Origin: Syncephalis plumigaleata
Lineage: Eukaryota; Zoopagomycota; Zoopagomycetes; Zoopagales; Piptocephalidaceae
Direction of reading: 5' to 3'
NCBI GenBank assembly: GCA_025201365.1
Contig: JAIXMF010000184.1
Location: 1-25,795, forward strand
DNA length: 25,795 nucleotides
The position numbers and the translations under genes were made by a program. The notes below the pieces were generated by a model that saw nothing but the letters and a program-made list of their open reading frames with translations, was not told the origin of the DNA and did not search any database. Each line of letters begins with the position of its first letter. Position 1 is the stretch's first letter. This document shows, piece by piece, positions 10,329 to 19,935 of this stretch.

Positions 10329-11986
10329 ATGGTTTCTATCGACAGCAACACTAACTTTGGCTGGTTGTGCAGACTATCCAAGCTATTCGTGGCACTTCCA
10401 GCTCATGACCGCAATTACACGCTCAGTCTACTTAGTCACACCGACTTGGTACAACTGAGTGTTTGCTGCCGCTTATTGAGAAATGTGATACGCAACGACA
10501 TCGTATTGTGGAGAGAAGTATACAGGCGTAAATTCTTATCCGATGCCTATTACAAAAAAGAATGGGAATTCGTGTTGTGGTGCATTCGTACCACCGCGGA
10601 TAACAGCAATAAATCACAACGAAGAATGGCGATGTTAAAGGGTATCGACTGGTATGATATTTATCGTCGACGGGTAGCCACCGAGAATAGCTGGCGATTC
10701 GGCAATGCCACGATTACCCATATTGATCTGGAGTTACGCGCGTGTCTACGTGATATGGAACGACTTCGACATGTCTATGTGCACTCCACTTCAGCTACTG
10801 GTGTTTTATTGAAAGAGAAATACTACGATAATAGTGACAATGAACTCGTGGCCTACTACAATCTGGAATACCTGGCCCACCTAGATCTCGAGCAATTCAA
10901 TGGAAAGACGGATGGTCGTTCCTTATCCGTTGCATCGAATGCCATTCTACAAAGGAGAGGCAGCAATGCTAGCGTGGACTATTCGCATCCAGTCCTCGGC
11001 GATCATTATATCGTGGCAAGACAAACTAAAGGCACGAAGCATCAACAACCAAGCATGGCGGTGTTCTCTCATGGACACAATGCCAAACTCGGTACAATCG
11101 ATGTTTCCCATGAGAGTCGGATCGTCGAAGTTAGCGGGAAATGGGCACTACTAGTCGAGTGCTCGCAAGAGTTGAGCCATCAAAATGAATACGTTTACGG
11201 TAAGCAATAATGATGAAGCGTATCGTCATATGTTACTGATATTAAATGACTGTTACAGCAAATATCACTGTGGTTGACATGGATCATGGTGTCAAGTATC
11301 CATCTGTCGTGGATGGTACTTGGAATGCCGTTTGTTTCCACGAGACGAATGACGCGACAGCAACCGTGTATACCTCGAGACTCGTCAACAACACAATGGG
11401 CAATCGATTGGAGTGGGCGCTATATCGGTTCTCTAGCAAGTGTTCGATGAAACGAATTCAATCCGGTTGGTTTTCATTGCCCGAATTCTTTCTTCCAAAC
11501 ATCAAGGAAGTTTACCCGTTGCACCAGTCTCAAGTCGTAGTTGAGCTCTTTCATCTACGCGGCATTGAATACATCATTCATAGCGTGGCATCATCGGGCC
11601 AAGGCAATATGCCGAAGAATACATTTAGAATATACGATAAAGGTATACCATTGCCATTATTACAGGAGGGTTTACGGTGTCCGGCATCATCTACCGCCAA
11701 CATTTATTGCGATCATCCAGTCGATGACAGTCAGTTCCTCCGAATTCCTGGCGTATTCTCCTATCGTCATATTATTGGAGATTTGTATTGTATTAAAACA
11801 TGCCAAGACACCGGTCTAGTGATTCATTTAGTGGATATTACCACAAAGGACATTATCCGTACCATTAGTAATCCGGATGAGTTAAATCTATGGAGACAAT
11901 GCTTGATGACCGGTCCTATCACTCAGCATAAGATGACCGGAACAGATAATGCAATGCTAATTATGCAAAGTCATGGAGCATTGTAA
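10329..11986 (+). CDS. F-box protein, SCF substrate-receptor candidate (F-box paralogue 1)
   Basis: Exons 10329-11199 and 11259-11986 (GTAAGC donor, TTACAG acceptor, 59-nt intron) encode 532 residues. The N-terminus carries an F-box-like segment (about residues 20-68): LFVALP, then LSLLSHTDLVQLSVCCRLLR, VIRNDIVLWREVYRRKF. This matches the family pattern LP...LL..DL..LS.VC+.L+.....D..LW+..Y+++F. F-box proteins dock on Skp1 in SCF ubiquitin ligases. The C-terminal ~400 residues lack a clear LRR or WD signature. They are rich in short hydrophobic strands separated by turns (SGKWALLVE, YANITVVDMDHG, WALYRFSSK), which suggests a beta-propeller-like substrate domain. The first ATG after the TATA box was used. 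It resembles the minus-strand F-box gene at 13389-14960 in size and layout. The substrate is unknown. Confidence 0.72.
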
Positions 11987-12026
11987 TTGAAATAGATAGA
12001 TAAATAGATAGATAATCATTTCATTA

Positions 12027-12064
<38 letters not shown>
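12027..12064. repeat. (TTAG)n tetranucleotide repeat in the F-box 3' region
   Basis: About 9.5 TTAG units lie 41 bp after the stop codon and before the AATAAA signal, so they should be transcribed in the 3' UTR. The unit is not the TTAGGG telomere repeat. Confidence 0.9.
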
Positions 12065-12065
<1 letters not shown>

Positions 12066-12263
12066 TATGTTTTAAGCATCTAGAATTAGTGATACGTATA
12101 GTAGTGCATTTTAGTAATTTTACAATAAAAAAGTTATATGATAATTCATTTTGGCTACCGATTAACGTGTCCTTATTTGACAAGCACTCGTATTATAATA
12201 CTCTCTATATCGATTGTAAGAACTATTAAACAATAAGATGAAATAGACGTATTATCAAATTAA

Positions 12264-12305
12264 CGACTAGAATACAATTAACAGATATGCATATCTGACT
12301 AGTCG
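12264..12305. repeat. Nested inverted repeats around a 16-bp palindrome
   Basis: CAGATATGCATATCTG (12282-12297) is a perfect 16-bp palindrome. Outside it, CGACTAG (12264-12270) pairs with CTAGTCG (12299-12305), giving a second perfect 7-bp arm. It lies between convergent genes. It could extrude as a cruciform, fold in RNA, or bind a dimeric protein; the sequence does not decide. Confidence 0.7.
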
Positions 12306-12621
12306 ATCCGTAACTCTACTTGTTGTATTCATTTAGCTTATTGAGTTCGTCAAGTTTAATATACTAGTAATCACCGTGTTATATAAAGTAACAAATAAAC
12401 GATGGATTTATTCGTAGTTAGTCAAGGGAACAATGTAACGTCGCAATCTGCTCAGGATCATAATGTGTTATTGCTAGTGACTTGAATATTATGGCACGAC
12501 TTACCTTAAGCATTGCGCAATAGATGATATAACCCATGGTATTCGCCACAATTTAATGATGTTCAACATTCTTATGATGCTCTATTGACATAGAAATACG
12601 CAAGTAGCAAATAAGCATTGG

Positions 12622-13011
12622 TTAACAGGGATGATCAGCATTATGATGCGACTTATGCGACAACTTACTCAAGTGAGTCTGATAGCTGATAAAGTAGTTG
12701 ATACCGAATACCGCCACGATAATGTGCACCAATGGCTTAAGCGACATACCCTTTGGGCTGAAATGCTTACGCTTGTAGCGGGCAATCAAGCCACCGCCCT
12801 GTTCTTCAGGGGCAGCTGGGCCTTTAGGAATGCGAGCGTAGAAACGGTTCAATTCCGCCATATTTGCTGGAGAAATGGCGTGGGCTTCGCTGGCAGCCGC
12901 GGCACGAACTGAATCGACAGCATTACGACTGGCTAGATTAGGTGGCAAGAGTTGGCTGGTGGACAAACCACGACGGATCACGCCGGCAAACTTCATAGAT
13001 GGCCGCAACAT
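12622..13011 (-). CDS. ATP17: Mitochondrial F1Fo-ATP synthase subunit f
   Basis: Subunit f is a small single-span protein of the Fo stalk in the inner mitochondrial membrane, needed for a stable Fo and, with e and g, for the dimer region. This single exon encodes 129 residues. The N-terminus (MLRPSMKFAGVIRRGLSTSQ) is Arg/Ser-rich without acids, as expected for a mitochondrial presequence. The family core follows: LLPPNLASRNAV, then ELNRFYARIPKGPA (about 53-66) and the basic ARYKRKHFSPKGMSLKPL ahead of a membrane segment, VHIIVAVFGINYFISY (about 94-110). The tail is His-rich (KLSHKSHHNADHPC). Overall length is near the fungal norm. The first ATG at 13011 is used because it keeps the presequence. 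No intron is seen. Confidence 0.88.
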   Translation of the reverse strand: MLRPSMKFAGVIRRGLSTSQLLPPNLASRNAVDSVRAAAASEAHAISPANMAELNRFYARIPKGPAAPEEQGGGLIARYKRKHFSPKGMSLKPLVHIIVAVFGINYFISYQTHLSKLSHKSHHNADHPC

Positions 13012-13388
13012 AGTGGGAAGGCAAAAGAACTAGAGAGTAAAGAGAGGAGAAAGAGATTGAGACGCGCACACCACATTTACTCCTCTTCTCTCATTCATCC
13101 AATCATCCAATCATCCATTCATCATACTAGCATTTGCAGTGTGTTGTATGTCGGATAAACACGGAATTTTAATGATGGCCATTGACTTTTAAAAAATGAT
13201 AGTTTATTCCGTATTGTTATAAACTAACAAATTTGCCTATATGTCCATGTTAATCAGCCTGCATTAATCTCTGGTGTTATCATGTAAATACAAGATATAG
13301 ACCATTGTACTATTTGCAACTTAATAATAGACCGGTAAGCACAATGTTTTATTGTATTAGAATGATAAATGGTCAAACAAAATGGCTA
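13012..13388. other. Spacer between two same-strand genes
   Basis: It holds the ATP17-like promoter and the 3' end of the second F-box gene. The part near 13012-13060 is purine-rich on the plus strand (pyrimidine-rich on the coding strand), like the tract before the TAN1-like ATG. Repeated ATCC units lie near 13098-13120. I see no gene or clear TATA box. Confidence 0.45.
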
Positions 13389-14960
13389 CTAGTTCCGATG
13401 CATATTCCAGATAAGCAGCCTTCTACCATCGCTGGATAATTTAACAATTGCCGCGTGATTAACAACCGTCGCGCCTTTTCTTTCATCTGTAGGAATCCAT
13501 CCAATTTGAGGTTGAGCATCCATACTCATCGTGAAGAAACCGCCACCTGGATGCTGAGCAACCCAATAATTGTCAAGGACGAATCCCAAGTGAATCAGAC
13601 TATTAGCGACGGTCGTCTCGAAGACCGTTTGCTTCGAGGTCAAATTCACTAATTTTAGATTTGATCCATTAAGAATGATGATCTGCTTCTTACAAAATGA
13701 TACATTAGGCGTATCTCCTATAAATTTACCAGAATAATAGATGCTGGAAGTGTTGATATTGTGAATGAAAAATACATTTTCAACTTTAACTGATGTAACA
13801 GAGTTATTCCTACGATTGCCATCGAATACAGAAGATGACTGACGCTGTTGACATAATTCATGCCATGTTTGTGTATCGGATGTTTGCTTTTTGACATTCT
13901 TCTGCGGTGCTTGCCATACCATAGCAATATCCGAGGTGAGCAATCTGGAGTGACGTTCGCCTTGTTTATCAACACGAAGTGGTAGGGAGATATAACCACG
14001 TACAGACGAGGAGCGAACATCAATTAGACTAGCGCGTAATATGTCCCACGAGTAGAGTGTGGAATCACTTTGGGAATGCTGATGGAGACAGCCGGTATAA
14101 ATGGTGCATTGGCGTTTATTAGTCTCTACTATTGTATAAGTATTCCAGGAAGGAGTTGTCTTGACTGGAATAGGCGTAGAATGCGCTAGATTGACGATAT
14201 AGGCCGAGTGAGTGCGGTGAATCGGTGGAGGTGCCTGCAACAAAAGCCAGTTGCCATGCAAACTATTCAGCTGAACTGTCATATCGAGATGATTGATCGT
14301 ATAGGGCGCTTGCTGTTCCGATGTCAGTTCATCCACCTTCCAATAGAATATATTTTGACGCTTCTCTCCAAATTTCGCATTCTTGAATAGCATTGAAATG
14401 ACAATAAATCGATCATTCGACAATCCAGTGATTAATTCTATTTCATCATAAAAAGTGTAGAATACAGGATAGCCCAAAGAGAATGATCGATGTTCTGATC
14501 CATGCGAAAAGTAATGGAAATACTTGTTGGCAATGACAACTAGGGTGCCCCATATGTTGTGAGAGATAATCTGTGGACTAGGTCTATCTGATCCGAAATA
14601 ATAAACGCTTGGAATGCTGAATAGTTTCGGAGAATATTTGCCTCTTCGCCAGTTCTTCTCCAAGCATAAACGACCGATACAATGTCGAATCCAACGATAG
14701 TTGCTGTGATGCTTGTTTGCCAACGAATCCGATGTCGCTAACACCTGATCATGCCATTTTATCCACGTTTTGGTGTCAATACTCTTACCATAACGTCGTC
14801 TAAACCAGCTTTCCCATGTGCTGTCATCTTTATCGGCCGCATCAAATATGTGGTAGCAAGTACTAAGGAAGATCAACAATGAATCATCGTCCAGAAAGGC
14901 AAACACCCGCCATAAGACGATAATCGGCAATTTACAAATATGCAACGATTGACAAACCAT
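13389..14960 (-). CDS. Divergent F-box protein (F-box paralogue 2)
   Basis: A single exon encodes 523 residues from the first ATG at 14960. The open frame extends upstream only without a further ATG. The N-terminus has an F-box-like segment at about residues 9-57: CKLPIIVLWRVFAFLDDDSL, LIFLSTCYHIFDAADKDDST and WESWFRRRYGK, including the W and basic residues that end many F-boxes. The Leu-Pro start and helical spacing fit, but the usual VC+.L+ core is degenerate, so Skp1 binding is likely rather than certain. The rest forms many short beta-strand-like blocks (GTLVVIANKYFHYF, DRFIVISMLF, GNWLLLQAPP, NYWVAQHPGGGFF, GRRLLIWNM), a propeller-like pattern ending in a WD-like strand. It shares layout and faint blocks (G-K/N-W-x-LL; the TIY/TVY strand) with the F-box gene at 10329-11986, pointing to an old duplication. 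Its substrate is unknown. Confidence 0.65.
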   Translation of the reverse strand: MVCQSLHICKLPIIVLWRVFAFLDDDSLLIFLSTCYHIFDAADKDDSTWESWFRRRYGKSIDTKTWIKWHDQVLATSDSLANKHHSNYRWIRHCIGRLCLEKNWRRGKYSPKLFSIPSVYYFGSDRPSPQIISHNIWGTLVVIANKYFHYFSHGSEHRSFSLGYPVFYTFYDEIELITGLSNDRFIVISMLFKNAKFGEKRQNIFYWKVDELTSEQQAPYTINHLDMTVQLNSLHGNWLLLQAPPPIHRTHSAYIVNLAHSTPIPVKTTPSWNTYTIVETNKRQCTIYTGCLHQHSQSDSTLYSWDILRASLIDVRSSSVRGYISLPLRVDKQGERHSRLLTSDIAMVWQAPQKNVKKQTSDTQTWHELCQQRQSSSVFDGNRRNNSVTSVKVENVFFIHNINTSSIYYSGKFIGDTPNVSFCKKQIIILNGSNLKLVNLTSKQTVFETTVANSLIHLGFVLDNYWVAQHPGGGFFTMSMDAQPQIGWIPTDERKGATVVNHAAIVKLSSDGRRLLIWNMHRN

Positions 14961-16238
14961 GCTATACAAACTAATATGAAGACGATAACAAATAAAATAA
15001 TAAAGCTTTGAATGTTTGCCAAAATGTTATTGATGATTGAGTTTTCCATTGATTGATGACGCAATTGTCACGTTTATAATGATCCAATCCCATTCAATGT
15101 TACACAATAATATCACCTATCACAAATTACTCATGCTTATGGATGAGCATTGTGGATTAACCAAATGACAATCCAATATTACTTTCCTTGAATGATTTTA
15201 CATATCCATCTACATGTATCAAGAAATAACAGAATAGCAATGACTATCATCATACTCATTTATTGCATGTACAGCACAATAGTAATGACATTGATGTACA
15301 AACTCAATAGTCATTTAGTACATGTCAGCATAGGGAGACATGTCATCCGGATGATATTCAATTGCTTATAAGCAAAGGCGGCAGTGCAGCTACATATCTC
15401 ATGGTCTAGACAATCTATATCATCAATACTGTATCATTCTGCTTGATTAGATTGCGTTCGACAATTGACAAAAACAATCTAAGCACGTATTCATCCGTCT
15501 AATTGGTACTTATCTGCTTAATGTACTATCTTGATGTTACTTTCCATTATTTCACTGATATAGTCCCACATGCATGATTCGAAACTTGAAAATAACAAAT
15601 AGGCATTTCTCTATTTGTGTACACAATCCAGTACAACGGTCCTGTTGTGCAGAAATCAATAATCGATTGCACTATTTCCTCGTGGCAGAGCATACTGCAT
15701 GAATATTACTGGCTAGCTCTAATTATAGCTAACAGCGCAAACGTGCGCTAAAGGACTTGAATTGTTGATACTGGTATTGCTTGACCTTACGCCTCTGAAC
15801 TATACGTTAATTAACAGGAACAGGCTGACCTATGTTTGTTCGGACAACCATATACTAGTTGTAGTAGATGATTGATAGTTCAAGCGTGTTGATATTCATC
15901 ATTGACAAAATGCAAACCAGTTGAAGTGGTCTAGGCCTATTATTCGAGAGGTGAAAGTATCGCTGAACATTCGCGTCCATGGATCTGTATGAACGATATC
16001 TGAATGATGCTCGCTAAACTACGAATGAGCACGTTTGTAGAAGTAGCCTGTATTGTCTATAATGATATTATAGCCTTTCATAAGATACCTCGCCATTACT
16101 TTAGCTATAAATAAGACGCTCTTGATGCCACTCACTTGGTACATTCATCCGCATTCACTTATTCTATTCTGATCTAGCTACACTATACACGCTTATTCTA
16201 GTCTACTCATCTAACTATTCAACTGAGCCAACATTAAC
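14961..16238. other. 1.3-kb divergent spacer
   Basis: It separates the second F-box gene (minus) from the small secreted-peptide gene (plus) and should hold both promoters. Unlike other spacers it is almost free of microsatellites. A short hairpin, AGCGCA-AACG-TGCGCT, lies near 15734-15749. I find no open frame, tRNA or other gene; the only clear signal is the TATA box at 16106. Confidence 0.5.
16106..16113 (+). promoter_or_regulatory. TATA box of the small secreted-peptide gene
   Basis: A perfect TATAAATA lies 133 bp upstream of the ATG at 16239, followed by a pyrimidine-rich leader (about 16129-16222). It supports the view that the short frame downstream is a real transcribed gene. Confidence 0.65.
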
Positions 16239-16439
16239 ATGAAGCTCTCTGCCGTTCTCGCTATTGCCATGGTCACTGTTGTTGCTGTCGCCAGCCTTAC
16301 CACCGTTGCAGCCGGTCCCGTCCTTGAACGTCGTATTAACTTTAATAAAATTCAACGGGAGATTAAGGAAAGACTTGAGCGAGAGAAACGAGAGCATAAT
16401 AGACCTACTTTCGTTAGACTTGTTCCTAAAAAACCTTAA
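16239..16439 (+). CDS. Small secreted basic peptide precursor (66 aa)
   Basis: I do not recognise a family. The 66-residue product has a clear N-terminal signal peptide: MKLSAVLAIAMVTVVAVASL is hydrophobic after one Lys, and small residues around TTVAAG (about 21-26) give a likely cleavage site. The mature part would be about 41 residues, without cysteine and highly charged. It starts PVLERR, a possible Kex2-type dibasic site, then runs through INFNKIQREIKERLEREKRE, which should form a strongly amphipathic basic/acidic helix, and ends FVRLVPKKP. It has its own TATA box 133 bp upstream and a polyadenylation-type AATAAA at 16587-16592. There is no intron. Candidates are a secreted effector, antimicrobial peptide or processed signalling peptide; the sequence does not choose among them. 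Confidence 0.68.
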   Translation: MKLSAVLAIAMVTVVAVASLTTVAAGPVLERRINFNKIQREIKERLEREKREHNRPTFVRLVPKKP

Positions 16440-17075
16440 TCAAACAAGACAAAGCCTTCGTCAAGTGGATATATACATATATAGGTATTCAAGTCATTAT
16501 TCCTTGGTACAACACTCACAAGTATATCTACAAGATCATTCGCGGTCTATTACATAAATATCAAATAATGGCTGGTTCATTTATTGAATAAATATGTCAA
16601 TCTATATTCATATACATGATAATTTTAATAGTTAATGAAAACAGTCACTATACGCATTGTCAAAAGAGAATAAACTAAAATGGAAAAAAGACTATGGCGT
16701 CATTTGAACAAGTCAAAACGAAAGATAGGATGGTGCTGATTTGCTAGAGAAAGGGGTATTATAATTGGCTAGCATGCGCGAGCAGGAAAGCGTACCAATA
16801 AAGCGATGGTTGAACAAGTATTTCAGCTAATTTTGCAGTGGCAGTACAGTGCTTTTACCAAGCACACCATATATTGATGGAGCCACCACGTTCTTAATGT
16901 GACATTTCTGTATATCTTTTTTCAGTTTATTTTTATTTTATTTTTATTACAACGTTTAGTCGTCGTCTAGTTTATTTCTCTCTTTCTGTGCTCATGTTTA
17001 ATGATTAGCTAGTTCATTGTCTTGTTCCTCCTAACGAATAGAAATAGTACCACGGGTATAGACAGGCGACGACAT
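16440..17075. promoter_or_regulatory. Spacer with the permease promoter and leader
   Basis: It contains the AATAAA of the secreted-peptide gene (16587-16592), a T-rich tract (16916-16946) and a CT-rich stretch (16976-16988) that probably marks the permease transcription start zone. Two tiny upstream open frames follow (16994-17008 and 17001-17012). I see no further gene. Confidence 0.45.
16994..17012 (+). promoter_or_regulatory. Two overlapping micro-uORFs upstream of the permease
   Basis: ATG TTT AAT GAT TAG (16994-17008) and ATG ATT AGC TAG (17001-17012) lie 64-82 bp before the permease ATG in different frames. If the mRNA starts upstream of them they could lower or tune initiation. The mRNA start is not known, so function is inferred. 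Confidence 0.4.
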
Positions 17076-18764
17076 ATGACGACCGAGTATTCGCAAAGTG
17101 TGGTGACCCTTGAAAAGGGCTATTTAGTCGGAGAGAGTAAGGCCAACTTACCGACAACACCGTCAGCTACTACTATTACCACTTCTTCCTCTTCTTCTGC
17201 TACTGCTACTGCTACTGCTACTGGTGACCAACATAAAATGGAAAATGGAGAACCTGCTTTGACAGCCACGATGGGTATACCATCTGGCATATCTATCGTA
17301 GTTGGTATGATAGTCGGTTCAGGAATATTCTCCACACCGGGTTTCGTGTGGCAACTCGTTGGTTCTCCTGGTATGGCGCTTGTTATGTGGGTTATCGGCG
17401 GAGTAATATCCTACATGGGCGCACTATGTTACGTCGAATTAGGCACCATGTTGCCCAAGAGTGGTGGCGAGCAAGCTTACCTGGCCTACGTGTACAAGAG
17501 ACCGCGCGAACTATTTGCCTTTATATTTTGTTGGTGTACCATTATTTGTATTCAGCCGAATAGTACCGCTGCCAACTCGGTAGTTTTCGGCAGTTACATC
17601 CTCTATGCAATCTACGGTGATCGTGGCGAAATAGCAAACGATCAACTTCGACGGAATTTCGATTGGTATGCACGCGGTATCGGTCTAGTTACCGCTACTA
17701 TTATCACGTTAATATGTATTCTAAGCACAAAGTGGTCATTAAGAATGCAGAACACCATCACCAGTGTTAAGGTGGTGATCCTACTGATATTCGCCATTAC
17801 GGGTATTGTTATTCTGGCGGGTGGCATGCCTAGCGTGCCTGATCCCGGTAATTGGCGTGAAATGTTCGTCGGTACCACCACCGATGTAAGCAACTACGCC
17901 AATGCCATGTTTAACGTGTTCTGGGCGTATGGCGGTTGGAATGCGCTCAACTTTTGTGTCGGCGAGCTAAGGAATCCACAACGTGACTTGCCCATCGCAT
18001 CCTTCGGTGGTATGACCATCGTGACACTGCTCTACTTCTTCGCCAATGTGGCCTATATCGCGGTAGTCCCGGAAAAGTTGGCATTCGAAAGTCGTGAAAT
18101 CCTAGCCGGTACATTCTCCAACATCGTGTTTGGCCTACATTTTGGTCGTGTTACTCTACCGGTGCTAATTGCATTGAGCACGTATGGCTCTATTGCCGCC
18201 AGCGTGTTCACCGCCAGTCGAGTTATTCAGATTGCCGCGCAAGAAGGACAGTTTCCATTCCCTCGTGTATTTGATCGTGTTCATCAAAGAGTCAACACGC
18301 CCGTTAACGCGCTCATTCTCAACTGGCTTCTCGTTTTGTTGTTTATGTTTGCACCGCCACCCGGGGAAGTGTTCGACTTTTTAATCTCCATGAGCGGTTA
18401 TCCGCAGGCATTGTTCTTTGCCTTCACCATTGCCGGTCTATTGGTGCTACGTAGGACCGAGCCTGAGAAGGAGCGACCATTCCGAGTGTGGTGGATTATC
18501 GCGGTTATCTTCCTGGTCTTTTCCGCGTTCCTCGCCGTATTCCCGTTCGTGCCACCGACGAATTATTCCGGGTCGACACCTTATTATCTACCATCGTTAC
18601 TTGGACTATTTTTCCTACTAACCGGTATTCCCGGTTGGTATATCATCGTTATTCACGAGGGAAGCATTAAACGAGCATGGTCGGCCTGTATTGCCTTAGT
18701 CATTGGAAGGAAATCCAGTCAAGTGATACAACACGATATGTCGATGCCTATAATGAAAAGTTAA
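17076..18764 (+). CDS. MUP1/LAT-type amino-acid permease (APC superfamily)
   Basis: A single exon encodes 562 residues. The first ATG is at 17076; the frame stays open upstream but has no earlier ATG. About 65 N-terminal cytosolic residues are Thr/Ser/Ala-rich. TM1 then carries the APC signature IVVGMIVGSGIFSTPG (74-89). About twelve hydrophobic spans follow. Family marks are GTMLPKSGGEQAYLAYVYKR after TM3, FWAYGGWNALNFCVGELRNP around TM6 with PQRDLPIA after it, TASRVIQIAAQEGQFPFPRV in the TM8-9 region, and APPPGEVFDFLISMSGYPQA, which resembles fungal high-affinity methionine permeases. The C-terminus is short and cytosolic. It should import a neutral amino acid, probably methionine or a similar substrate, at the plasma membrane. 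The substrate is an inference from family resemblance; a general LAT-type exchanger is the alternative. Confidence 0.88.
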   Translation: MTTEYSQSVVTLEKGYLVGESKANLPTTPSATTITTSSSSSATATATATGDQHKMENGEPALTATMGIPSGISIVVGMIVGSGIFSTPGFVWQLVGSPGMALVMWVIGGVISYMGALCYVELGTMLPKSGGEQAYLAYVYKRPRELFAFIFCWCTIICIQPNSTAANSVVFGSYILYAIYGDRGEIANDQLRRNFDWYARGIGLVTATIITLICILSTKWSLRMQNTITSVKVVILLIFAITGIVILAGGMPSVPDPGNWREMFVGTTTDVSNYANAMFNVFWAYGGWNALNFCVGELRNPQRDLPIASFGGMTIVTLLYFFANVAYIAVVPEKLAFESREILAGTFSNIVFGLHFGRVTLPVLIALSTYGSIAASVFTASRVIQIAAQEGQFPFPRVFDRVHQRVNTPVNALILNWLLVLLFMFAPPPGEVFDFLISMSGYPQALFFAFTIAGLLVLRRTEPEKERPFRVWWIIAVIFLVFSAFLAVFPFVPPTNYSGSTPYYLPSLLGLFFLLTGIPGWYIIVIHEGSIKRAWSACIALVIGRKSSQVIQHDMSMPIMKS

Positions 18765-19387
18765 GAAACGCCTACGTTGATACTATTTGCTCATCTTCTT
18801 GATGATGAAATTTACATGCAATACCACAACTTGTATGATGATCGCATCATAGCGTATTACACAACTTTAGTCTAGATTGATATTTATAAAGCTTTATTAC
18901 ATTCTTATTGTTGCAACTGAATATGATCAATTAATCTCACTTGGGACATTAGATAAGAATGATCAAGAAAGAAAGTTTACGAATACAAGTGTAGTCACTG
19001 TTTTTATTTTTATACTAGATTTACTAAAAAGCACTTGATGTTAAATGCTCATAGAAAACTGTTAAAAGAATAGAAAAATACTGCCAGACAAGTGTGAACC
19101 AATAAAAAGAATGGTTACTTGCTTTTTCATAGCGGATGATAATAATAATAATGCTGATGATGATGGTATAGTAGTGGATGATCAAGCGTAATACTCCGGA
19201 AGAAGGAGGTAATCGAATAGCATGATACAAATGCTAGCAAACTAGCAAGGGAAGAGGGAGGAAGGGAGAGACAAGTGAATGATGCGCGGAAGAAAGGTTG
19301 GATATGACAGGCGACATTAACAAGATCAAAGGTGTGGCAAAATAACGCGAAAGAATGACAATGGCGTAATAAACCTAAGCAATATAC

Positions 19388-19388
<1 letters not shown>

Positions 19389-19426
<38 letters not shown>
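19389..19426. repeat. (TA)n microsatellite
   Basis: Nineteen consecutive TA units, the longest dinucleotide run in the window, in non-coding DNA between convergent genes. It is self-complementary and may form a cruciform. Confidence 0.95.
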
Positions 19427-19429
<3 letters not shown>

Positions 19430-19698
19430 AGAGAGGAAAACTAGATAACAAAAACTAGAATAAGAATAAAGATGTCGAGATGTCGTAAAAACGGAAGAAG
19501 AAGAGAAGAGAAGAGAAGAGCATAATCATGCAACTATGTCAAGATAGCATGACTCTCAAAACAAAAGATGAAAACAAAGCTTATAATATCATATCGTACA
19601 TATAGGATACATTTGAATCAATCAAACGACATCCTATATACATATTGATGTGATATACGAGCTTAATCGTTGCAGAGAAAAGATCAGGTGTTGGTATC

Positions 19699-19739
<41 letters not shown>
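19699..19739. repeat. (AAT)n microsatellite
   Basis: About 13 to 14 AAT/TAA units, followed by interrupted copies, lying 200 bp after the stop of the minus-strand low-complexity gene. Confidence 0.95.
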
Positions 19740-19935
19740 GAGTAATAATAGAAATAATAATCACTACGATAGTGTATCTAATCGTAGCAATAGTAATAAT
19801 AATCGTAGTAGTAATATACTGGTAATAATACTTGGCATGGTCGCAATAGTAATAGGAACAATATAAACAGTATACTTGATGTAGATGTAAGGCGATGACT
19901 GATAGTATCTCCTCACATTAGTTCTCGTGATTTTT

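Larger units (their letters stand above)
11987..12621. other. Convergent 3' spacer
   Basis: The F-box gene and the ATP17-like gene end towards each other here. It holds a (GATA)-like run (11992-12014), a (TTAG)n run (12027-12064), a likely plus-strand polyadenylation signal AATAAA at 12124-12129 and a nested palindrome at 12264-12305. No gene is visible. Confidence 0.6.
18765..19935. repeat. Convergent 3' spacer with long (AT)n and (AAT)n tracts
   Basis: The permease and the low-complexity gene end towards each other. The spacer carries an AAT/GATGAT cluster (19138-19165), the long (AT)n run at 19389-19426, an AGAAG run (19496-19519) and the (AAT)n run at 19699-19739 that grades into imperfect repeats to about 19830. 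A possible inverted pair lies near 19599-19640 (TATAGGATACATTTGA against ATCCTATATA). No gene is seen. Confidence 0.65.

Noticed and set aside
12027-12064. Telomere-like repeat
   Set aside because: The unit is TTAG, not TTAGGG or another known telomere unit, and it lies inside a gene-dense region.
17022-17075. N-terminal extension of the permease by 18 residues
   Set aside because: The frame is open but starts at TTG; the first ATG is at 17076, and the extension adds no recognisable motif.
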